This document shows, one piece after another, positions 1-5,573 of a stretch of 6,236 nt of DNA. The first letter of the stretch is position 1. Each line of letters starts with the position of its first letter. The notes beneath the pieces are model-generated. The model was not told the origin of the DNA. It saw only the letters and a list, made by a program, of their open reading frames with translations, and did no database searches. Source of the stretch: DASUBN01 sp035691665. GTDB taxonomy: Bacteria > Pseudomonadota > Gammaproteobacteria > Natronospirales > REEB76. Location: NCBI GenBank assembly GCA_035691665.1, contig DASSIS010000126.1, positions 1-6,236 on the forward strand, given 5' to 3'. The position numbers and the translations under genes are program-made.

Positions 1-1
1 C

Positions 2-661
2 GAATACCTCGTCTACTGCGCCGAGCTGCACCGCGTGCCCAAGAAACGCATCCGCGCCGCCTGCGCCAGCGCCAAGGAGCGCTGCGGCCTCAAGGACACG
101 GGTGGCCGGCTCATCGGCAACCTCTCCAAGGGCTACCAGCAGCGGGTCGGCATCGCCCAAGCCATCGTGCACGCGCCCAAGGTGGTGATCCTGGACGAAC
201 CCACCGTGGGTCTCGACCCCATCCAGATCCGCGAGATCCGCGCGCTCATCGGCGAGCTCGGCCGCGAGCACGGCGTGATGCTCTCCACCCACATCCTTCC
301 CGAGGTGCAGGCGGTCTGCAGCCGCGTGCAGATCATCCACAAGGGCCGTCTGGTGTTCAGCGACACGCTCGCGGACCTCAACGCGCGCATGCAGGTCACG
401 AGCCTCCTGCTCGAGTGCCGCGAGCCGCCGACCGTCAAGGACCTCAAGGCCGTGGCCGGCATCGAGGCGGTGGAGAAGCTCGGCACTGGACGCTTCCGCC
501 TGCGCTACGCCGCGGGCAGCGACCCGGTGGAGGACATCGCCGCCCTCGCGGTGCGCGGCAAGTGGGGCCTGCGCGCCCTCACCCCGGAATACAAGTCCCT
601 GGAGCAGGTGTTCGTGGAACTCACGGCCTCCGACGAGGGCAGCCTGGAGACCGCGGCATGA
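2..661 (+). CDS. ABC transporter ATP-binding protein, GldA/NatA-like (5' end outside window)
   Basis: This is the ATPase subunit of an ABC-2 type transporter, acting at the cytoplasmic face of the membrane. The reading frame is open from base 2, so the gene is cut by the window edge. The GTG at 35 is internal, because in-frame codons before it read EYLVYCAELHRV, typical of the segment after the Q-loop. From family length I infer that about 90 residues are missing, including Walker A. Visible motifs are the ABC signature LSKGYQQR (122-145), Walker B VVILDEP (182-202) followed by the D-loop GLDP, and the H-loop His in STHIL (codon 290-292). The last 80 or so residues resemble the C-terminal extension common in this subfamily (DUF4162-like). 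The stop overlaps the permease start. The downstream GldF- and GldG-like genes support a GldA-type assignment, but the transported substrate is unknown. The closest alternative is a NosF- or NatA-type ATPase. Confidence 0.95.
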   Translation, partial: EYLVYCAELHRVPKKRIRAACASAKERCGLKDTGGRLIGNLSKGYQQRVGIAQAIVHAPKVVILDEPTVGLDPIQIREIRALIGELGREHGVMLSTHILPEVQAVCSRVQIIHKGRLVFSDTLADLNARMQVTSLLLECREPPTVKDLKAVAGIEAVEKLGTGRFRLRYAAGSDPVEDIAALAVRGKWGLRALTPEYKSLEQVFVELTASDEGSLETAA

Positions 662-1395
662 TGACCTTCAAGATCGCCTGGCGCGAGCTGCGCAATCTGT
701 TCCTCTCCCCGCTCGCCTGGTGCGTGTTGGCGGTGGTGCAGTTCATCCTGTCCTGGATGTTCCTGGCCTCGGTGGAAGGCTTCCGGGGCAACACCACCGG
801 GGTCGCAGGGGTGACCGACGTGGTGGGGGCCGGGCTCTTCAGCATCTCCAGCATCGTGCTCTTGCTCGTGGTGCCGCTGCTCTCCATGCGGCTCGTAGCC
901 GAGGAGCGGCGCAGCGGCAGCTTGGCGCTGCTGCTCTCCGCGCCGGTGCGGATGACCGAGATCGTGCTCGGCAAGTACCTGGGGCTGTTCGGATTCCTGG
1001 CCATCATGGTGGGACTCATCACCCTCATGCCCCTGTCGCTGGCCCTCGGCACCCGCCTCGACTACGGCAAACTCGCCGCTGACGTGCTGGGCCTCCTGCT
1101 GCTGGTAGGCGCCTTCGCGGCGGCGGGCCTCTATATGTCCACCCTCACCCGCCAGCCGGTAGTGGCCGCGGTGTCGAGCTTCGGCCTCTTGCTGTTCCTG
1201 TGGATCATCAACTGGCTGAGCCAGGGCGACGCCCGCTACAGCGCGGTGCTGCACTACCTGTCCCTGGTGGACCACTACAGCACCCTGCTGCGCGGCTCCT
1301 TCGACAGCAGCGACGTCATCTACTACCTGCTGTTCATCCTCACCTTCCTCGTCCTGAGCATCCGGCGCCTGGACGGGCACCGGCTGCAACACTGA
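658..1395 (+). CDS. ABC-2 type permease, GldF/NosY-like
   Basis: This 245-residue inner-membrane permease is the partner of the ATPase encoded just upstream. I see six hydrophobic segments, at roughly residues 20-38, 58-78, 106-128, 142-162, 168-187 and 218-236, the usual ABC-2 layout. The loop after the second helix, MRLVAEERRSGSLALLLSAPV without its last residue (about 77-96), is the characteristic charged stretch of GldF/NosY-type permeases that contacts the ATPase. The open frame extends upstream inside the ATPase gene, but that part is arginine- and glycine-rich shadow sequence. Two consecutive ATGs (658 and 661) are possible starts. I chose 658 because it makes the common ATGA overlap with the upstream stop and has GGAG at 646-649, 8 nt away. 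The helix positions are read by eye. The family is clear and the substrate is unknown. Confidence 0.93.
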   Translation: MMTFKIAWRELRNLFLSPLAWCVLAVVQFILSWMFLASVEGFRGNTTGVAGVTDVVGAGLFSISSIVLLLVVPLLSMRLVAEERRSGSLALLLSAPVRMTEIVLGKYLGLFGFLAIMVGLITLMPLSLALGTRLDYGKLAADVLGLLLLVGAFAAAGLYMSTLTRQPVVAAVSSFGLLLFLWIINWLSQGDARYSAVLHYLSLVDHYSTLLRGSFDSSDVIYYLLFILTFLVLSIRRLDGHRLQH

Positions 1396-1400
1396 GGAGG
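1396..1400 (+). promoter_or_regulatory. Ribosome binding site of the GldG-like gene
   Basis: GGAGG lies 5 nt before the ATG at 1406 and immediately after the permease stop codon. It is a near-consensus Shine-Dalgarno sequence and fixes the start of the auxiliary-protein gene. Confidence 0.8.
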
Positions 1401-1405
1401 GCCCG

Positions 1406-2767
1406 ATGCTCGTGACCCGCAAATCCCGCCGCCAAGTGGTGATCCAGGGCACCGTGTTCCTGGTGCTGTTCCTGGCCGCCATCGGCGTGCTCGCCAAGCT
1501 CAGCACCCAGTACGTCTACCAGGCGGACTGGACCTACGGCGACCGCAATTCGCTCTCGCCGGCGAGCGTGAAACTGCTCAAGACCCTGGACAAGCCGCTC
1601 AGCTTCACCGCCTACGTGCGCGACGGCTCGCCCCTGAAAGACCCCCTGACCCGCTTCGTCTCCAACTATCAGCGGGTGAAGAAGGACGCGACCCTCGACT
1701 TCGTGGACACGGACAAGGACCCGGAGGCCGCGCGTAGCGCCGGCGTCACCGTGGACGGGGAGCTCAGCGTCGGCTATGCCGGCCGCAGCCAGAACCTGCA
1801 GCAGATCAACGAGAGCGCGGTGGCCAACGCCATCGAGAGCCTGGCGCGCTCCTCGGAGCGCTACGTGGTGTTCCTCGCTGGCGACGGCGAGCGCGACCCG
1901 CTCGGCCAACACAACTTCGACCTGGGCGAGTTCGGCAAGCAGCTCCAGGACAAGGGCATCAAGGTGGAGACCTTGAGCCTCGCCGCCAACCCCACGATCC
2001 CGAGCAACACCTCGGTGCTGGTGATCGCCGGCCCCCAGGCGAAGCTCTTGCCCGGCATGGTCACCATCGTGCGCAACTACGTGAAGCACGGCGGCAACCT
2101 GCTGTGGCTCGCGGACCCGGGCTCCCTCTACGGCCTGGAGCCCCTGGCCGAGGACTTGGGGCTCCACTTCGGCAAGGGCACGATCGTCGACCCCGAGTCC
2201 CAGCTCTTCGGCATCAACGACCCCAAGATCCTCTTGGTGCCGAAGTACAGCGACGACAGCACCATCACCAAGGACTTCTCCACCGCGACCCTGTTCCCGG
2301 CCGCCACCTCCGTGGACGCAGACCCGGACAGCGGCTGGCAGGCGCAGCCCTTCCTCAGCACCCTGCCCCGCAGCTGGCTGGAGACAGGCCCGTTGGAAGG
2401 CAACGTGAGCTACGACCCGAAGCGCGGCGACAAGCTCGGCCCCTTGAGCATCGGCCTCTCCCTTACACGCGCCCTCAAGGGCGGCGACAACCAGGGTGAA
2501 CAACGGGTGGTGGTCACGGGTGACGGCGACTTCCTCTCCAACCAGTACCTGGGCAACGGCGGCAACCTGACGCTCGGCCTCAACATCTTCAACTGGCTGG
2601 CCCACGACGACAGCTACATCAGCATCGACCCACGTCCGGCACCGGACCTGAGCCTGATCCTCACGCCCCAGCAGCAAGGCCTGATCGGTTTCGGTTTCCT
2701 GCTGGCGCTGCCGCTCATCTTCCTGTTCTCCGGCATCGGCGTCTGGGTCCGCCGGCGGCGCCGGTGA
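1406..2767 (+). CDS. GldG-like ABC transporter auxiliary protein
   Basis: This 453-residue protein has one membrane helix at each end: about residues 12-29 after a basic start (TRKSRR), and about 425-447 before the tail RRRRR. By the positive-inside rule, the roughly 390 residues between them lie in the periplasm. The first part (DWTYGDRNSLSPASVKLLKTL without its last residue, from about residue 41) matches the N-terminal region of GldG-like proteins. The middle matches the ABC_transp_aux family (PF09822), with HGGNLLWLADPGS at about 228-240. The TGDGDFL motif and the GNLTLGLNIFNWL stretch at about 371-398 are also typical. In Flavobacterium, GldG works with GldA and GldF in gliding motility. 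Here only the protein architecture is shared, so motility should not be assumed. It follows the permease by 10 nt with a strong ribosome binding site and is surely part of the same complex. Confidence 0.92.
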   Translation: MLVTRKSRRQVVIQGTVFLVLFLAAIGVLAKLSTQYVYQADWTYGDRNSLSPASVKLLKTLDKPLSFTAYVRDGSPLKDPLTRFVSNYQRVKKDATLDFVDTDKDPEAARSAGVTVDGELSVGYAGRSQNLQQINESAVANAIESLARSSERYVVFLAGDGERDPLGQHNFDLGEFGKQLQDKGIKVETLSLAANPTIPSNTSVLVIAGPQAKLLPGMVTIVRNYVKHGGNLLWLADPGSLYGLEPLAEDLGLHFGKGTIVDPESQLFGINDPKILLVPKYSDDSTITKDFSTATLFPAATSVDADPDSGWQAQPFLSTLPRSWLETGPLEGNVSYDPKRGDKLGPLSIGLSLTRALKGGDNQGEQRVVVTGDGDFLSNQYLGNGGNLTLGLNIFNWLAHDDSYISIDPRPAPDLSLILTPQQQGLIGFGFLLALPLIFLFSGIGVWVRRRRR

Positions 2768-2773
2768 GCCGCC

Positions 2774-3640
2774 GTGAATAGCCGCACCGGGCTCAACATC
2801 GCGCTGGTGGCGGTGGTGGGGGCGCTCGCCGCCCTGAGCTACTTCAAGCCCGGCACGCTGCGACCCGCGGCTACGGTGCGCGCCATCGACATCAAGACCG
2901 GCGCCGTGCGCGAGATCCGCATCGCCGTGGCGGGACAGAAGACCACGGACCTCAAGTTCGGGAGCTTCGGCTGGCAGATCACCGCACCTTTCACCCTGCC
3001 CGCGGACCCGAACCTGGTGAAGACGCTGCTCGACTACCTCGACGTCCCGAGCCGCGACCATTTCTCCGCGGCCGGCCATGACCTCGCCCAATACGGCCTG
3101 GACAAACCCAAGGCCGAGCTCTGGCTCAACGGCGCGGAGTACAGCTTCGGCGGCTTCCAGCCGGTGAGCAACGAGCAGTACCTGCTCGCGGACGGCACTA
3201 TCCACCTCGTGGACGGCGCGCTCTTCTACCGCATCGCCCACGACCCCTATTGGTGGATAGACAAGGGGCTCCTACCCCCGGGCGCCCACGTCACCGCCCT
3301 GCAGCTGCCGGAGGCGACCCTCAGCCGCGACAAGGACGGCATCTGGCAGCTCGCCCCGGCCGACCCCAAGGTCTCGGCCGACGACATCCAGCGCTTCATC
3401 GATGCCTGGCAGGAGAACCTCGCCATCAGCGTGGCGCCCCTCGGCAAGGGCGCGCCCCAGGGTGAGGTGGCCGTGTCCATCGCCGGGCAGAAAGCGCCGC
3501 TGCGCTTCGCCATCCTCAAGGACCCGGACTTCCTGGTACTGGCGCGCCCGGACCTGGGGCTGCAGTACGACCTGGACGAGAGCCTCAAGGACACGCTGCT
3601 GCAGGTGACGCACGCGGCGCCTGCCACCAAGACCCGGTGA
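2774..3640 (+). CDS. DUF4340 domain-containing membrane-anchored protein
   Basis: This 288-residue protein has a single N-terminal hydrophobic helix (about residues 7-23), which could be an anchor or an uncleaved signal. The rest is a soluble domain likely in the periplasm. The middle shows DUF4340 hallmarks: GWQIT near residue 66, the AQYGLDKPKAEL stretch at about 105-116, a YSFGG strand, and the sequence leading to HLVDGALFYRIA. A second W-x-L strand (GIWQLAP, near 189) suggests a repeated unit, as in other DUF4340 proteins. The function of the family is unknown. It is commonly found next to GldG-like genes, as here. The GTG start at 2774 lies 6 nt after the previous stop. I see no good Shine-Dalgarno and no nearby ATG, so translation may depend on coupling to the upstream gene. 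The start is therefore less certain than the family. Confidence 0.88.
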   Translation: MNSRTGLNIALVAVVGALAALSYFKPGTLRPAATVRAIDIKTGAVREIRIAVAGQKTTDLKFGSFGWQITAPFTLPADPNLVKTLLDYLDVPSRDHFSAAGHDLAQYGLDKPKAELWLNGAEYSFGGFQPVSNEQYLLADGTIHLVDGALFYRIAHDPYWWIDKGLLPPGAHVTALQLPEATLSRDKDGIWQLAPADPKVSADDIQRFIDAWQENLAISVAPLGKGAPQGEVAVSIAGQKAPLRFAILKDPDFLVLARPDLGLQYDLDESLKDTLLQVTHAAPATKTR

Positions 3641-3643
3641 GGG
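3639..3643 (+). promoter_or_regulatory. Ribosome binding site of mutM
   Basis: GAGGG overlaps the last two bases of the DUF4340 stop codon and lies 6 nt before the ATG at 3650. It supports this ATG, which also gives the MPELPEVET start that MutM needs for catalysis. Confidence 0.7.
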
Positions 3644-3649
3644 CCCGTC

Positions 3650-4465
3650 ATGCCCGAACTCCCTGAAGTCGAGACCGCGCGGCGCGGCATCGAACCGTAC
3701 CTCAAGGGGCGGCGCGTGGCGACCGTTACGGTGCGGGACCGGCGCCTGCGCTGGCCGGTGCCGCCCGCGCTCGCCCGCGAGCTCACCGGGCAGCGCATCG
3801 AAGCCGTGTCACGGCGCGGCAAGTACCTGCTGCTCAAGAGCAAGACCGGCACCGCCATCCTGCACCTCGGCATGTCCGGGAGCCTGCGCGTTTGCCCTAA
3901 AGACACTCCGCCCCAGAAGCACGACCACGTGGACCTCGTGATGGACAGCGGCCAGGCGCTGCGCCTCCGGGACCCGCGCCGCTTCGGCACCCTGCTCTGG
4001 ACCCGGGACGATCCGGCCGCGCATCCGCTGTTGCGCGCCTTGGGGCCCGAACCCCTGGGTGAGGATTTCGACGGCGACCACCTCTTCGAACGCTCCCGGA
4101 GGCGCAAGCTCGCTGTGAAGCTCTTCATCATGAACAGCCGGATCGTGGTGGGCGTGGGCAACATCTACGCCAGCGAGAGCCTGTACCTCGCGCGCCTCCG
4201 CCCCGGGCGCGCCGCTGGACGCGTCAGCCGCGAGGAATACGCGGCCCTCGCCAAGGGCATCAAGAAAGTGCTCACCGCCTCCATCAAGGCGGGCGGCACC
4301 ACGCTCCGGGACTTCACCCGGGAGGACGGGGAACCGGGCTACTTCCTGCAACGGCTCCGGGTCTACGGCCGCGACGGCCAGGTCTGCTACCGCTGCGGCG
4401 GCACCGTCGTCGCGAAAGTCACGGGCCAGCGCTCAACGTATTACTGCCCGGATTGTCAGAAATAG
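3650..4465 (+). CDS. mutM: Formamidopyrimidine-DNA glycosylase (Fpg/MutM)
   Basis: MutM is a base-excision repair enzyme that removes 8-oxoguanine and formamidopyrimidines and nicks the resulting abasic site by beta,delta-elimination. The 271-residue product is full length. It begins MPELPEVETARRGIEP: after Met removal the new N-terminal Pro is the Schiff-base nucleophile, with the catalytic Glu next to it. K58 in RRGKYLLL matches the conserved catalytic lysine. The intercalating loop HLGMSGSLR (72-80) and DPRRFG (108-113) are present. The helix-two-turn-helix region contains VGVGNIYASESLYLARL (167-183). The C-terminal zinc finger is complete, C-x2-C-x16-C-x2-C (247-269), with the conserved GQRSTYYC arginine. 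No key residue is missing. It starts 9 nt after the DUF4340 gene, so it is probably cotranscribed with the ABC genes, although no functional link is evident. The distinction from Nei rests on the PELPEVE start and the K58 context. Confidence 0.98.
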   Translation: MPELPEVETARRGIEPYLKGRRVATVTVRDRRLRWPVPPALARELTGQRIEAVSRRGKYLLLKSKTGTAILHLGMSGSLRVCPKDTPPQKHDHVDLVMDSGQALRLRDPRRFGTLLWTRDDPAAHPLLRALGPEPLGEDFDGDHLFERSRRRKLAVKLFIMNSRIVVGVGNIYASESLYLARLRPGRAAGRVSREEYAALAKGIKKVLTASIKAGGTTLRDFTREDGEPGYFLQRLRVYGRDGQVCYRCGGTVVAKVTGQRSTYYCPDCQK

Positions 4466-4557
4466 AATTCTTCTCTTAATCCCGTAGCGCGCGCCGAGCA
4501 TCGCAGCGAGCAAGGTCAGCCCGCAGGGGCGAAGTCAGGATGACGAGCCCGCGCGAA

Positions 4558-4573
4558 GGCACAGGGATGTGCC
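4558..4573. repeat. 6-bp hairpin with GGGA loop
   Basis: GGCACA (4558-4563) pairs perfectly with TGTGCC (4568-4573) around GGGA. In RNA read from the plus strand, GGGA fits the stable GNRA tetraloop pattern. The same GGGA loop occurs in the 4-bp hairpin at 4703-4714. Confidence 0.7.
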
Positions 4574-4611
4574 GTGAGCGCGGCTCCGTAGCGAGCGAGA
4601 AGCACAGGGTA

Positions 4612-4626
4612 GCCGCGCTTCGCGGC
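4612..4626. repeat. 6-bp GC-only hairpin
   Basis: GCCGCG (4612-4617) pairs with CGCGGC (4621-4626) around a CTT loop. All six pairs are G-C. No T-tract follows on either strand, so it is not a standard terminator. Confidence 0.65.
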
Positions 4627-4649
4627 CCGCGCTCCGGGAGAGCGGTTTT

Positions 4650-4677
4650 GGCGACTTTTGCCGCGACAAAAGTCGCC
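4650..4677. repeat. Perfect 11-bp inverted repeat
   Basis: GGCGACTTTTG (4650-4660) is an exact reverse complement of CAAAAGTCGCC (4667-4677), with the 6-nt spacer CCGCGA. It is the longest hairpin of the block. The A/T run sits inside the stem next to the loop, and neither flank has a run of T, so it lacks the form of a rho-independent terminator. The symmetry could also be read as a protein-binding operator, but nothing in the sequence favours that over a repeat-element stem. Confidence 0.8.
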
Positions 4678-4696
4678 CGCGCCGTGGGACGGCGCG
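4678..4696. repeat. Perfect 8-bp inverted repeat abutting the 11-bp one
   Basis: CGCGCCGT (4678-4685) pairs with ACGGCGCG (4689-4696) around GGG. It begins at the base right after the previous hairpin, so the two stems would stack with no linker. A GAAAAAGG stretch follows on the plus strand. Confidence 0.75.
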
Positions 4697-4736
4697 GAAA
4701 AAGGCAGGGATGCCGTAGTCATATTAGAATTGACCG

Positions 4737-4742
4737 AAGGAG
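4737..4742 (+). promoter_or_regulatory. Ribosome binding site of the small membrane gene
   Basis: AAGGAG lies 9 nt before the ATG at 4752. It is the main evidence that this short open frame is translated, and it selects that frame over the overlapping ones. Confidence 0.7.
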
Positions 4743-4751
4743 CGCTGGCAC

Positions 4752-5009
4752 ATGGAAACGAAACAAGCCGTCCACACCATGGTCCGAGCCTATGCAGCAA
4801 TCCTCTTTATATTGGGTTGCTTGTTTACAGTGTTGGCTTTAGTAGCATTCATCTTGGCAATCGGACCGTTCAGCAATTACGCAAGATGGGTTTATGCCTT
4901 CACATATCAGCTCGCGATATGGGGCATTATTCAGATTATCTCTGGCTCATTCCTGTTTCTTATCCGTCATCGCTTAGCTGCTTTCATCGATAAAGAAACT
5001 CAGGGATAA
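4752..5009 (+). CDS. Small two-helix membrane protein, unknown function
   Basis: I do not recognise this 85-residue protein. It has two strongly hydrophobic segments, at about residues 14-36 (AAILFILGCLFTVLALVAFIL) without the final two residues and at about 52-71 (QLAIWGIIQIISGSFLFLI without its last residue), joined by a short loop with aromatic residues. A charged tail, RHRLAAFIDKETQG, follows. A small inner-membrane protein with both ends in the cytoplasm is likely. AAGGAG at 4737-4742 supports the ATG start. Base composition is odd: by hand count 114 of 258 bases are G or C (about 44%), against about two-thirds in the neighbours, which suggests later acquisition or a different origin. 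It ends 5 nt before the adenosyltransferase start, so the two are probably cotranscribed and perhaps translationally coupled. No known cobalamin-related family was evident. Confidence 0.72.
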   Translation: METKQAVHTMVRAYAAILFILGCLFTVLALVAFILAIGPFSNYARWVYAFTYQLAIWGIIQIISGSFLFLIRHRLAAFIDKETQG

Positions 5010-5014
5010 GACCC

Positions 5015-5569
5015 ATGGGCAACCGCCTCAGCAAGATCTACACCAAGACCGGCGACGACGGCACTACGGGCCTGGGCGACGGCAGCCGCGTGCCCAAGGA
5101 CGACCTGCGGGTCGAAGCCTACGGCACGGTGGACGAACTCAACAGCGTCATCGGGATGCTGCGTGCCGAGATCTCCGCGCCGGACATCGATGCCTGCCTC
5201 GGGCGCATCCAGCACGAGCTCTTGGACCTCGGCGGCGAGCTCTGCATCCCCGGCCATATCGCCATCGGCGAGACCCAGGTGGCGCGCCTCGAGCAGGAGC
5301 TGGACGGCTTCAACGATGCGCTCCCGCCCCTCAAGGAGTTCATCCTGCCGGGCGGCAGCCGCGCGGCAGCGGCCTGCCATCTCGCCCGCACCGTGTGCCG
5401 GCGCGCGGAGCGCCGCAGCTGGACGCTGGCGAAGCAGGCCACGATCAATCCGGAAGCCCTGCACTACCTAAACCGCTTGTCGGACCTGCTGTTCGTGCTG
5501 GCACGGGTGATCTCGCGCCAGGACAAAGGCGCGGAAGTGCTCTGGAACCACGAAAGAAAGAAGAGCTGA
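5015..5569 (+). CDS. pduO: PduO-type ATP:cob(I)alamin adenosyltransferase
   Basis: This cytoplasmic enzyme transfers the adenosyl group of ATP to cob(I)alamin or cob(I)yrinic acid diamide, making adenosylcobalamin. The 184-residue length is typical of the family. The ATP-binding N-terminus is intact: KIYTKTGDDGTTGLGDG (7-23), then RVEAYGTVDELNS (32-44). The helical core carries ARTVCRRAERR (124-134), whose Arg/Glu residues match those essential in human MMAB and Lactobacillus PduO, and NRLSDLLFVLAR (153-164). It belongs to the PduO class, not the unrelated CobA/BtuR or EutT classes. NCBI-style names such as cob(I)yrinic acid a,c-diamide adenosyltransferase refer to the same protein. The ATG at 5015 follows an AGGG sequence inside the end of the small membrane gene. 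The convergent BtuF-like gene supports a role in B12 salvage. No other cobalamin biosynthesis gene is visible here. Confidence 0.96.
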   Translation: MGNRLSKIYTKTGDDGTTGLGDGSRVPKDDLRVEAYGTVDELNSVIGMLRAEISAPDIDACLGRIQHELLDLGGELCIPGHIAIGETQVARLEQELDGFNDALPPLKEFILPGGSRAAAACHLARTVCRRAERRSWTLAKQATINPEALHYLNRLSDLLFVLARVISRQDKGAEVLWNHERKKS

Positions 5570-5573
5570 GACC

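Larger units (their letters stand above)
4482..4714. repeat. Chain of short inverted repeats, REP-like intergenic element
   Basis: At least six perfect inverted repeats follow one another here: GTCA/TGAC (4534-4544), GGCACA/TGTGCC (4558-4573), GCCGCG/CGCGGC (4612-4626), an 11-bp stem (4650-4677), an 8-bp stem (4678-4696) and GGCA/TGCC (4703-4714). CGCTC/GAGCG (4630-4644) is a weaker seventh. The octamer CCGTAGCG is directly repeated at 4482-4489 and 4586-4593. The core CAGG(G)ATG recurs at 4536-4542, 4562-4569 and 4705-4712, with a degenerate CAGGGTAG at 4605-4612. From memory, blocks of this general style are dispersed between genes in several high-GC gammaproteobacterial genomes and are often mis-called as short proteins. 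Whether this block recurs in this genome cannot be seen from a single window. Its exact limits are uncertain. Confidence 0.65.
4466..4751. other. Intergenic region rich in inverted repeats, no credible gene
   Basis: This gap of 286 bases separates mutM from the small membrane gene. It has short AT-rich ends (4466-4480 and about 4716-4735) around a GC-rich block full of small hairpins, described separately. Open frames cross it on both strands, but their translations are arginine-, alanine- and glycine-rich, have no ribosome binding site I can see, and are what hairpin sequence would produce. I found no convincing -35/-10 pair. The AT-rich stretch around 4719-4731 is the likeliest place for a promoter serving the downstream genes. 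No hairpin is followed by a T-tract on either strand, so there is no canonical intrinsic terminator for the mutM unit. Confidence 0.7.

Noticed and set aside
415..657. Upstream extension of the permease frame inside the ATPase gene
   Set aside because: The extension is Arg/Gly/Pro-rich shadow sequence in another frame of the ATPase. The ATGA overlap with its ribosome site gives a normal permease start.
505..1506. A 333-residue open frame on the minus strand
   Set aside because: It covers the ABC permease gene in antisense. It is low-complexity with many Gln, Glu, Ala and His, and has no membrane or enzyme motif.
1340..3241. A 633-residue open frame on the minus strand
   Set aside because: It runs opposite three well-supported plus-strand genes, is rich in Ala, Gly, Val, Glu, Gln, Arg and His without domain motifs, and is the usual antisense shadow of high-GC coding sequence.
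4650..4705. Intrinsic terminator after mutM
   Set aside because: Strong stems are present, but no T-tract follows on either strand. The A-run at 4698-4702 is a U-run only on the minus strand, and there it lies before the hairpin.
4730..4735. TTGACC as a -35 promoter box for the small membrane gene
   Set aside because: A properly spaced -10 would fall around the start codon at 4752, where no TATAAT-like sequence exists.
4516..4993. Three open frames across the intergenic block (4516-4800 minus, 4540-4842 plus, 4658-4993 plus)
   Set aside because: Their sequence mostly comes from the hairpin block, they have no visible ribosome binding site, and they conflict with the better-supported small membrane gene.
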